Shown here: in pieces, positions 45,133-57,400 of the stretch
Layout: the number at the start of each line of letters is the position of its first letter
How positions within the stretch are numbered: position 1 is the first letter of the stretch
NCBI RefSeq assembly: GCF_040026395.1
Contig: NZ_CP157278.1
Span: 5,890,001 to 5,954,000, forward strand
Source of the DNA: Pedobacter lusitanus
Lineage (GTDB): Bacteria > Bacteroidota > Bacteroidia > Sphingobacteriales > Sphingobacteriaceae
Length of the DNA stretch: 64,000 bases
Direction of reading: 5' to 3'
Position numbers and translations under genes: made by a program
Notes under the pieces: generated by a model
Told to the model about the DNA's origin: nothing
Databases searched by the model: none
Seen by the model: the letters and a program-made list of their open reading frames with translations, nothing else

Positions 45133-45258
45133 ATGAAAACAAGAATTACAATTGAAGAACTGGATTTACCTCCGGCATTTGCTAAAGATGAATTAAACGC
45201 AACCCTACCTGCTATTACGGATGGTTTATGCATATCTGAACAGCAATTTTGTCTATGA
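45133..45258 (+). CDS. 41-aa ORF leading the NRPS transcript; peptide or leader
   Basis: Translation begins MKTRITIEELDLPPAFA and ends ISEQQFCL before TGA. It is acidic with two Cys at 33 and 40. It is not an MbtH protein, which would be about 70 residues with a conserved Trp pattern. It could be a regulatory leader peptide, a small precursor peptide, or a gene remnant; after the TGA the frame stays open for a further twelve codons (PNPKYRSPVFE and a TAA). It lies directly behind the promoter and 94 bases before the NRPS ATG. Confidence 0.45.
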   Translation: MKTRITIEELDLPPAFAKDELNATLPAITDGLCISEQQFCL

Positions 45259-45352
45259 CCCAACCCTAAATATCGCTCTCCTGTATTTGAATAATTCTAA
45301 CATGGGGGGGATTAATTTCCTTTACAGATTTACCAAATATTAAAAAATAAAT

Positions 45353-48300
45353 ATGTCACTGCATACTTTTCCGCTACACCCTGCACAACAAGATGTGTAT
45401 ATAGATCAATTGATCAATAATGAAGCTCCATATTATAATATGGGAGGATACATTAAATTAACAGGCTCGCTTGATAAAGAAAAGTTTATCATCGCTGTTA
45501 ATTCTGCATTAGAAGTTTTTGACGCGCTGAAAATGAGATTTGATCTCAGTGATCCCGTTCCTGCTATTTATGTGGATGATACTTATGTTAAGTTTGAATT
45601 GCCAGAGCTTTCTTTTAAAGAGGGTAAAGAAAAGAGAGCGGAAATTGAGCAGTGGATAAAAGACCGTCTGGCTACACCATTTGAAATTAAAAAAGAAAAT
45701 ATTCTTACGGAGCAATACCTGATCAGAGTTGAAGCTGATGAGCATTGGTACTATTTCAAACTGCACCACCTGATTACAGATGGTTATGGTGCTTCAGGAC
45801 TGCATCAGTATATTGCAAAAAAATATAAAGCACTGGTAACCGGTGAAGATGTCGTTTTTAAATACCCTTCCTACATCGAAGAAGCAGCAAGGGCTTCTTC
45901 TTATTACAGTTCCGAGGAATATACCGCAGAAGGAGATTACTGGAAAAAGAAACTGGAAAACAGACCGTCTCAGGTATTAAGCAGCAGATATCTTACAGAA
46001 GATAAATGGAACACAAAGTGCGACACTTTTGTCATGGAGTTTGGCGAAAAGGAGAGAGCTGTACTGGAAGCTCTGCAAACAAAAACCAATGCTACTATTC
46101 AGCAGCTGACTCTTGCAGCGCTGATGATTTATTTTAGCAGAATACAACATCAGTCTGAATTTGTTTTTGGTATACCACTGCACAGAAGAAGGACGAAACA
46201 ACTTCGGACTATTCCCGGAATGTTTACTGGTGTAATACCATTTTTAGGAAACTGTGCTGAGGGAACAAAAGTTATAGATCTTTTAAAAACGATTGCTGTT
46301 TCACAACGGGAAGATTACCGTTATCAGAACTATCTGATTGGAGATCTTAGCCGCCATTTTAAAATCAATGCAGTTGAAGATGCATTGATTGAAATTGTAG
46401 TGAATTATGCTCCTGTAGATTTTCAGCTGGATTTTGGAGATAACCTTAGCGGTCTGTTAAATAATATTCCGAGTGGTCATTTACCTTTTCCAATGGAAAT
46501 GTTCTGGTATGACTATGGAAAACAGCAGCCATTACAACTGAGAATAGATTTCCAGGTTCAGTATTTTGACAAAAAAGAGATTGCCTTATTAACTGAGCGT
46601 ATTCTTTTTATGTTAAATCAGTTTGATCATATGCTGGATAGCGATGTGGCTGAGATCAGTATAATGCCGGACGAAGAAAAGACTTTGCTTAAGAAATTAA
46701 GTTATTCTGCAGACTCTTCTTTCCAGAAAGACCCGAAAATGCTGACTGTGCTGATTGATGAGCAGGCTGCCCGTACGCCGGATGCCATAGCTGTAGAGCT
46801 GGAAGGAACATTGTTGACTTATAAACAACTGGAACAGCGTTCCAATCAACTGTCAAACTACCTGTATAGTCTTGGTGTAAAGAAAGATACGATTATTCCT
46901 TTGTGTATAGAACGTTCTATCGATATGCTGGTAGCGATAATAGGTATTATGAAGGCGGGAGCTGCTTATGTTCCGATAGATACCTCTTATCCGGCAGAAA
47001 GAATAAGTTATATATTGGAAGACACGGCTGCAGAAATTGTGATCTGCAGTAATGAAACCAAAGGACAGATCCCTGGTAATGTTAAAACCATTACTATAGA
47101 GGAAGGTTCTGCAATATTTTCCGGACAGTCTGCTGATAAACCGGCAGATATACCGGTATACAACGATTTGTGTTATGTGATTTATACTTCCGGATCTACC
47201 GGAAAGCCCAAAGGGGTTATGGTGGAGCACGGTGGTATGCTCAATCACTTATTTGCAAAAATTGAAGATCTGCAAATGGATGCGGATACTATACTGGCCT
47301 TTACTGCATCCTATACCTTTGATATTTCTGTATGGCAGATGTTTGCTGCGATTTTATGTGGTGGCCGTACAGTTATTTATACAGATGAACTGATTTATAA
47401 ACCGTCAGCACTGATCAGTGCAGTAGCTCATGATCAGATAACTATACTCGAACTGGTGCCTTCTTATCTTGGTGCAGTGTTGCAGGAGGATATGGATATT
47501 CCACTTGAAAAACTGCGCTATCTGATGGTAACCGGAGAGGCAGTAACGCAACACGTGCTTAAGCAATGGTTTAATCATCATTATTACAGTACTATTCCGG
47601 TAGTCAATGCCTATGGTCCTACAGAAGCCTCGGATGATATTACGCATCATATTATGTATGATACGCCGCTTAATATTAATGTGCCGCTGGGTAAACCTGT
47701 CAGAAATCTGAATATTTATATCGTTGATGAAACCATGCAGTTGTGTCCGCTTGGTGTACCAGGTGAAATCTGCGTATCGGGGATTGGTGTTTCAAGAGGA
47801 TATCTTGGCAGACCTGAACTGACCAGCGAAAAGTTTATTAAAGATCCTTTCAGTGCAGATTCAACTGGCCGGATGTACCGTACCGGTGATTTGGGACGCT
47901 GGCTGCCTGATGGCTCTGTTGAATATCTTGGACGAATTGATGACCAGGTTAAGATCAGGGGGTACCGTATTGAACTTGGAGAAATTGATCATGCTTTACA
48001 GCAATCAGGATTGGTGAACCAGGCTGTGGTAGTAGCAAAAGAGGATGCTGCAGGTAGCAAACGTTTGCTGGGTTATGTCGTGCCTGCTGAAAATTATAGT
48101 AGGGAAACTGTCATCAGTTATCTGAAGGAAAAACTGCCGGCTTATATGATACCGGCAATTGTAGAGCTGGATGCTTTACCACTGAGTTCAAACGGTAAAA
48201 TAGATAAGAAAGCACTGCCTGATGTGACTGCTGAGATTGCAGTTGCACATGAATATATTGCTCCCCGTAATCAAACAGAAGATATTCTGGCTACACAATG

Positions 48301-48483
48301 GCAACATTTATTACAGGTAGCACAAGTTGGTATTTATGATAACTTCTTTGAACTGGGTGGGCATTCATTGCTGGCAATGCGTTTGATTGCATCTATAACA
48401 AAAGATCTGCAGGTTGATTTAACAGTAAAGAAACTATTCCTTTATCCAACGGTTGCTACACTGGCAGGTTATATTGAGCAACA
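45353..48483 (+). other. NRPS module 1: starter-type C, A (Dab-like code), T
   Basis: C1 about 45353-46640 starts at the protein's first residues (PLHPAQQDVYIDQLI) and differs from C2-C4 and C6, which start (S)FSQExLWFIDQLEGS. A first-position C domain typically acylates the first amino acid. A1 about 46740-48226 has FDISVWQMF, LELVPSYL, LMVTGEAV and NAYGPTEASDD, giving the nine-residue code DIWEMTADD, one change from DIWELTADD, which I recall as a 2,4-diaminobutyrate code from pyoverdine synthetases. T1 about 48247-48483, FFELGGHSLLA. Confidence 0.8.
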
Positions 48484-51400
48484 GGAAAAAGGTTCATCAT
48501 TAAGTATTGTTCCGCAACCAAGAACTGACGGAATGCCATTATCTTTCAGTCAGGAAGGACTTTGGTTTATCGATCAGCTTGAAGGAAGCAGTCATTATCA
48601 TATTCCACTGATCCTGAAACTGAAAGGGAAAGTCAACAGCGAAGCTTTAAAACTTGCCCTGAAAGATATTGTGAGCCGTCATGAGATCCTGAGGACTGTA
48701 ATTGGTCAGCAGGATGGAGTTGGATATCAGCAAATTCTGTCTGCAGATAACTGGCAGACTGAAGAAATTAAGACTGATGGAAATCTGCAGGATGCCATCA
48801 CTGCCTTTATTTATCGTCCATTTGATCTTTCCGCTGATTTTATGTTACGCGCAAGTGTTGTTCATTGCAGTGGAGATGACTATATACTGGCCATTGTTAT
48901 TCATCATATTGCTGCTGACGGATGGTCTGCTCCGGTAATCATCAGTGAGTTATCTGTATTGTATAATAACTATGCAGGACAGCAGCAGACATCATTGCCG
49001 GTACTCCCGATACAATATGCGGATTATGCGATCTGGCAGCGGAATTATATGACTGGAGCTGTTCTTCAGTCACAACAGGCTTACTGGAAAAAGCAACTTT
49101 CTGGAATAGAACCACTGAATCTGGCTACAGATTATACCAGACCTCCTGTTCAAAGTAAACAGGGAAGTATCCTGGAACTGGAGATAGCGGAAGATCTGCT
49201 GCAAAAACTTTATCATTTTAACAAGGAACATCAGGTTACCCTGTTTATGACGCTGATGTCGGTATGCCAGACTTTATTATATCGCTATACCGGTCAGGAA
49301 GATATCTGTGTAGGTACACCAATGACCGGAAGAAAACAGCTGGAAGTAGCAGACATGATCGGATTTTTTGTGAATACGCTTGCTATACGTAGTAACATCA
49401 GCGGTACACTTCCTTTCACTGAACTGTTACAGCAGATTAAAGAGACCTTACTTGAAGGTTATGAGCACCAGGATCTTCCTTTTGATGAAGTCGTGAAGGT
49501 CTCGGGAGAAAACTGGGATATCAGCAGAACTCCGGTATTTCAGGTGATGTTCCTTTTACAGAATCCATTGGATTTATCTGGTTTACAGTTAGAAGGGGTT
49601 TCTCTGGAAACAGAAAATGTTGAACATGCTATTGCCAAGTATGATCTGTCTTTCATTATTACCGAAAAGAAAGACGGTCTAACATTGAGTATAGAATATT
49701 GCACAGACCTTTTTGAAAGAGATACAATAGCCAGAATGGCTGGACATTATGTTCAGTTACTGGAAGCAATAGCCGCATCACCTTCACAACAGATTGCTCA
49801 GCTTACCCTGCTGACTCCTGAAGATAAAGATCAGCTGCTGCTGCAGTTTAATCCTCCGGTTAACAGACTGGCCAGAAACAGAACGATTCTTGATATATTT
49901 TCGGAAAAAGTTACCGCTGCTCCGGATGCTGTTGCAGTATGGTATAAGGATACTAAACTGACTTACCTTGAACTGGATAAACTGGCCAATCATCTCGGAC
50001 ATTATCTGAGAGATAAAGGGGTTAAAGAAGATTCACTGGTACCCATCTATCTGGACAGAGGTCTTGAAATGATTATTGGAATAATGGGTATTCTGAAAGC
50101 AGGCGGAGCTTATGTACCTGTGGATACACAATATCCTCAGGAGAGAATTAAATTCATGCTGGAGGATATTGGCAGTAACTGGTGTCTGACCAACGCTGCA
50201 TTCCTGGAACCATTACAGGAAATCTCATCAGCCTCAACTGATATTACAGTACTTGATTATAAGACTATCAAAGGACTGCATAAGAAGAATACGAAAATCA
50301 AAACTTCACTATTACCACATCACCTGGCCTATATGATTTATACTTCAGGGTCTACAGGAACTCCAAAAGGTGTTCTTGTTGAGCATGGTGGAGTAGTGAA
50401 TCTGGCAGCGAGTCAGAGAGCAGCATTACGTCTGGAGCCTGCTATGAGAACATTGCAGTTTGCATCTTTCGGATTCGATGCGTCATGTTATGAACTTTTT
50501 AATACGCTTTTGAGTGGCGGATGTCTGGTCATTCCGGATAAGGAAGATATTTTATCTGCTGATTTATTCAGCAAATTTATGAATGATTATGAGGTTGAGG
50601 TGGTTACCCTGCCTCCGTCATATCTGAATGTAATTAAAGATAATATACCTGTTGCCATTAAAACAATTGTATCGGCCGGAGAAGCGCTGAACAGTGAGGC
50701 AGCACGTATGATACAATCTTATGGTATCCGTCTTGTTAATGCTTACGGACCGACCGAGAATACAGTTTGTGCTACTTTATCTGATGATCCCGTTAAAGAA
50801 AAAGGAAGAGTGGTTATCGGGAAACCTATAGCCAATGTATCTATACATATCCTGGATGAAGCAGGACAGCTTGTTCCTGTTGGGGTGCCCGGAGAATTGC
50901 ATATTGGAGGAGTACAGGTTGCAAGAGGATATTTTAACAGACCAGAACTGACCCTGGAGAAATTTATTACTGATCCTTTTATGAAGCATTCCAGTCTGTA
51001 CAGGAGTGGTGATTTAGCCCGCTGGCTGCCAGATGGTAATATCGAATATCTTGGCAGAACGGATGACCAGGTGAAAATCAGAGGTTACCGGATTGAATTG
51101 GGAGAAATTGCTGCTGTAATGCAGCAAAGCAACCTGGTTACCGAATCGGTGGTAATGGCCAGAGTAAATGGTGAAGGAAATAAATATCTGGTAGGTTATA
51201 TTATACCAGCTGCTCATTATGACAGAGCGCAACTGCTTACTTATATGAAGGATATCCTTCCTGATTATATGATACCATTGCTGGTAGAGCTGGAGACATT
51301 CCCGCTGACAACCAGTGGTAAAGTAGATAGAAAAGCCCTGCCGGATCCGGTAGGAGAGTTAATGCGCAAAAAAGCGTATGTAGCACCTGCTAACCAGACA

Positions 51401-54400
51401 GAACAATTGCTTGCCGGTATATGGGAAGAACTGCTGGGCGTGGAAAAAGTAGGAGGACATGATGATTTCTTTGAGCTGGGCGGACATTCCCTGCTAGCTA
51501 TCAGATTGATTGCAGCCATACGTAAACAATTGCATAAAGAGCTGGCAGTAAAAGATATATTTATTCATCGTACTATTGCATCATTAGCTGTACATATACA
51601 GCAACGTGAAACCAGCATTTTATTACCTGCACTTACTGTGCAGCAAAGACCTGCCCATATTCCTTTATCTTTTAGCCAGGAACGTCTATGGTTTATAGAC
51701 CGTCTGGAGGGCAGTACGCATTATCACATCTCTGCAGTACTGGATATTAAAGGAGCAGTTAACCGTGACGCATTACAATTCGCCTTTCAGACTATTATCA
51801 CCAGACATGAAGTCCTGAGAACTGTTTACAGGGAACTGGATGGTGCTCCTTATCAGTATGTGATGACAGCCGACAGCTGGAAACTGGCTGATGTGGAGAC
51901 AGCTGAAGGAATCAGTACACTTGCCAGTCAGCCATTTGATCTGGCAAATGATTATTTGCTGCGTGCCGCATTGTTTGGTGTGACGGAAAATGAATATACC
52001 CTATTGGTAACGATGCATCATATCGCTTCAGACGGTTGGTCTGTGGCTATCCTTGCCAATGAATTATCGGTATTATATAAAGCTTATACAGCAAACACAG
52101 AACATCAGTTGTTGCCATTGCCAGTACAATATGCAGATTTCGCCCTTTGGCAAAAAGCATACGTAACCGGTGATGTGCTGAAACAGCAAAAAGAATATTG
52201 GGTAAAGAAATTATCAGGCTTATCACCACTGAATTTACCAACAGATTTTCCAAGACCGGCTATTCAGCGCACTAACGGTGCCCTGTTAAGTTTCAAACTG
52301 GACAGTGAGCTTACAGCCAGACTCAATATGCTGACTCAGGAACAGGAAGCTACGCTGTTTATCACAATGCTGACTGCTTTTAAGGTATTGTTATACCGTT
52401 ACAGTGGTCAGACCGATATTTGTGTAGGTACACCTCTTGCAGGCAGAAAACAGCAGGAAGAAGAAGCACTGATTGGATTTTTTGTAAATACACTGGCTGT
52501 CAGAAGTGATCTGAGTGATAATCCTGTGTTTATAGATTTATTACAGCAGGTAAAAAACACGCTGCTGGAAGGATATGACTATCAGGATATGCCGTTTGAG
52601 AAGATTGTGGAAGCTGTTGCAACCACGAGAGATCTGAGCAGACATCCGTTATTCCAGGCCATGTTAGTTTTACAGAATGCGTCTGAAGATGTTTCTTTTG
52701 CATTGGGCGATTTAGCCGTAGCTACAATTGACCTGGAAGAAACCACGGCTAAGTTTGATCTTGTTTTTACTGTAATTCCTAAAGGCGAAGAGCTATTGTT
52801 TGGTATAGAATACTGTACCGATTTATTTAATGGAAAAACCATTGAAAAAATGGCTGGTCATTTCGAACAGCTGTTAAAAGCTATCGTAACTAATCCTGAA
52901 CAAAGGATGGGAACGCTGAATATATTATCTGCTCAGGAAGGAAAAGAATTGCAATTATTGACTGATGGTCCGGTGGTTAACTATAACCAGGAGCTGAGTT
53001 TTGTGCATTTCTTTGAAACACAGGTGAAAAATACACCGGAGGCATTTGCGTTAAGATTTGAAGAATCTGCATTAACCTATGCTCAGGTAGATGAAAGAGC
53101 GAATCAGCTGGCCCATTATCTGAGAACACTGGGCATAAAACCAGACAGCATGGTGCCTATTTGTATGAGCAGAGGGCTGGATATGATTGTTGCTGTGGTT
53201 GGTATATGGAAAGCAGGCGGAGCATATGTTCCGGTTGACCCAAAATATCCGCAGGACAGAATCAGTTATATCATGGCGGATTGTGAGGCTGAAGTTGTAA
53301 TCACAGATCCTCTCAGTCAAACATCCTTACCAACTGACAGTAATGCTACTGTTATTGTATTAAGTAATGATCTTGAAATATTAAATAGTCAGCCGGTACA
53401 TTCCCCGGTGGTAGTTACAGCTGCTGGTGATCTGGCTTACGTACTTTATACTTCAGGATCTACGGGTAAACCAAAAGGGGTGCTTGTTGAACATGCAGGT
53501 TTACTGAACCACTTACTGGCTATGGTAGATGAGTTCACAATGAACGAAAAAACCATCATGGCTTTTACTGCACCTTATACCTTCGATATATCCGTATGGC
53601 AGATGGTGAACCCGCTTATTTGCGGTGGTTGCACCAATATTTATCCCGAAAGTCTGATTATGCGTCCGGATGCACTGATCAGAACAGTTGATGAACAGCA
53701 GGTTACCCTGCTGCAGCTGGTGCCATCTTATCTGACAGCAGTTTTGCAGGAAGATACAGGAGTTACCCTGGATGCGATACAATATCTGCTGGTTACCGGA
53801 GAGGCAGTAACCCGTCAGTTGCTGGCACAGTGGTTTGCACATCCTCATTTTAAATCCATACAGGTTGTGAATGCCTATGGTCCGACTGAGGCATCTGATG
53901 ATGTGAGTTTTTATTTTATGAATGAAACACCGGATGCTGTAAATATTCCGGTAGGGGTTCCTATTCAGAATCTCAGACTGTACGTATTAGATAATGCAGG
54001 ACAGCAATGTCCGGTAGGTATACCAGGAGAAATTTGTGTGGCCGGGATTGGTGTAGCCAGGGGTTATCTTAAACGTCCAGATCTGACTGCTGAAAAATTT
54101 GTACCTAATCCTTTCCATAGCGGGGAGCGAATGTATAAAACAGGCGATTTGGGCCGCTGGTTGCCAGATGGTAATATGGAATATCTGGGACGTATGGATG
54201 ATCAGGTTAAAATCCGTGGTTTCCGTATTGAACTGGGAGAAATCGAGAGTGTTCTGCAGGATCACCCACTGGTATCACAGGCTGTAGTCGTAGCCAAATC
54301 AGATGAAAGTGATATTAAGAGACTGGTTGGTTATGTTGTTCCTGAAGAAGGAGCAGACAGAGATGAACTGACCGAATACCTGAAAGAAAGATTACCGGAA

Positions 54401-57400
54401 TATATGGTGCCGGTGATTTTTATGATGGAAGAATTCCCGTTAACTGCCAATGGAAAAATTGATAAAAAAGCATTGCCTGATGTGGTTTCATCCATGCTAC
54501 AGGAATATGTAGCTCCACGTGATCACAGAGAACAGCAACTGGCAGAGATCTGGCAACGTTTGCTGGAAGTACCGCAGATTGGTATATATGATAATTTCTT
54601 TGAACGTGGGGGACACTCTTTGCTGGTAATCAGGTTGATTGCTGCTATCAGAAAAGAAATGAGCACTGAATTGCTCGTGAAAGATGTATTTGTACGACCA
54701 ACTGTACACGAACTGGCAGCTTTTATCGGGCAGATGGAAACAGCAGCTGACTCAGTTCCTGCAGTTTTTGCTCAGGTAAGACCAGCTATTATTCCTTTGT
54801 CTTATAGTCAGGAACGTTTATGGTTCATTGATCAGCTGGAGGGCAGTACACATTATCACATCCCTGCTGTGTTCAGACTGAACGGAACATTAAACCGGGA
54901 AGCATTAAGCTTTGCACTGCAACAGGTTATTAACCGTCATGAGGCACTGAGAACGGTGATCAGAGCAGAGGAAGGAATTCCATATCAGCATATTCTTTCA
55001 CCAGATACCTGGCAGCTGGAAGAGATCAGCACCAGTGCTGATTTACGCAAAGATATCAGTACGTTTATTGACAGGCCTTTTGTCCTGTCGGCAGACCATA
55101 TGCTGCGTGCCGGATTAATTTCTGCAGGTGAGCAAGAACATATACTGGTTGTATCTATACATCATATTGCTTCGGACGGATGGTCATCAGGTATTATTGT
55201 GCGCGAACTTTCTGCGTTATATACCTCATATATAGAAAATACACAATCAGCATTAATCCTGCCCGAAGTACAGTATGCTGACTATGCGATCTGGCAGCGT
55301 CAGTATCTGAAAGGAGCTGTACTGGAGTCTCTGCAGAATTACTGGAAAAAACAGTTATCCGGTCTGGATCCGCTGGCATTACCAACTGACTTTGTCAGAC
55401 CGGTAGTACAAAGCACGAAAGGAGCCATGCTGACCTTTAATTTAGATGCGGAACTGAGTAAAGCATTAAACCAGCTGAGCCAGCAACAAGGTACCACCTT
55501 ATTTATGACCTTAATGTCTGTATTGCAGGTATTATTATACCGTTATACCGGACAGGAGGATATTTGTGTTGGTACTCCGGTAGCAGGCAGAAGCCGCCAG
55601 GAGGTAGAAGAACTGGTTGGTTTCTTTATCAATACGATAGCTATACGTGCAAATCTCAATGAAAATCTCACTTTTACTGATTTACTGCAACAGGTAAAAA
55701 ACACCTTACTTGAAGCCTATGAGCATCAGGAACTACCATTTGAAAAAGTGGTGGATACCGTAGTAAAAAGCAGGGATATGAGTGTTAGTCCATTATTCCA
55801 GGTCATGTTTGTTTTACAGAACGTACCGGATCACAGTGGCTGGCATATGCCGGGATTAACCCTGGTTGAAGATGAAGTGGAACTGAGTACAGCGAAATTT
55901 GATCTGATTTTCAATATGGAAGAGCGCGAAAATGGCTTATTACTAAATATTGAATACTGTACCGAGCTGTTCAGACCTGAAACTATCAGCAGAATGGCTG
56001 GTCACTTTGAACAGTTATTACAGGCAGTTACTGCAACACCTGCACAACAAATCAGCGTGTTACCTTTATTGACTGTAGCAGAAAAACAGACACTGCTGCA
56101 AACATTTACGGGTACAGAGGTTGCTTATCCTAAAGAAAAAACTATAGTATCACTTTTTGAAGAACAGGTGGTCAGAACACCAGATGCAGTAGCAGTTACC
56201 TATGAAAACAGTCAGCTTACCTACAGACAGCTGGATGAACGTGCGAACCAGCTGGGACATTATCTGAAGAGCATAGGTGTCAAAACAGAGACACTGGTGC
56301 CGCTTTGTATGAGTAACGGGCTGGATATGATGGTAGCCATTATGGGAGTACTGAAAGCGGGTGGAGTATATGTACCTATGGATCCGGGTTATCCCGAAGA
56401 CCGTATCCAGTATATGGTAGAAGATACAGCAGCTGCAATTGTGATCACCAATAGCGTGGACAGTGATGCACTGAAATCCCTGGCCAATATCATCAAAGTT
56501 GAAATGGATACTGACCGGGAGATGATCAGTAAATATTCTTCTGCACCAGTAGAGGCTGAATTGAATGCAGCTAACCTTGCTTATGTAATTTATACTTCCG
56601 GTTCTACGGGCCGGCCGAAAGGTGTGCTTATTGAACACAGAAATGTGGTCAGATTATTTGAAACAGCAACACCATTATATGATTTTAATGAAAACGATGT
56701 ATGGACCATGTTCCACTCATTCTGTTTTGACTTCTCTGTATGGGAAATGTATGGTGCGCTATTCTATGGCGGCCGTATGGTCATGGTGCCCAAACAGGTT
56801 AGCCGTGATACAACTGCTTTTGCAGAGTTACTGATCAAAGAGAAAGTAACTGTACTGAACCAGACTCCATCCTCATTTTATGTTTTGCAGGATTATCTGA
56901 CATCGTATAAAAATACAATCGCTGTACGTTATGTGATTTTTGGTGGAGAAGCACTGAACCCTGGAAAACTGAAACCATGGAAAGAGGCTTATCCGCACAG
57001 CAGTCTGATCAATATGTATGGGATTACAGAAACTACGGTCCATGTAACTTACCAGGAACTTGATCAGGAACATCTGAACAGCAGTGCCAGCATTATTGGT
57101 AAAACAATACCAACTTTAAGTGCTTATATCCTTGATTCCAATCAGAATCCGGTACCAGTAGGTGTTCCGGGAGAGATGTATATCAGCGGTGCTGGTGTGG
57201 CCAGGGGATATCTGAACAGAGCAGAGCTGACTAAGGAGAGATTTATTGCCAATCCGTTTGAAGCCGGTGAAAGATTATATCGCACAGGCGATTTGGCACG
57301 CTGGTATCCGGATGGAAATATTGAATATCTGGGACGTATAGATGATCAGGTTAAAATCCGTGGTTTCCGTATAGAACTCGGAGAAATTGAAAGCTGTCTG

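Noticed and set aside
45133-45258. MbtH-like partner for the NRPS
   Set aside because: It is too short and lacks the conserved Trp pattern; no MbtH was found in the window.
45304-45310. Run of seven G as a sequencing frameshift joining the small ORF to the NRPS
   Set aside because: Stops before and after it in the relevant frames and a clean ATG at 45353 with a typical C-domain start make a frameshift unnecessary.
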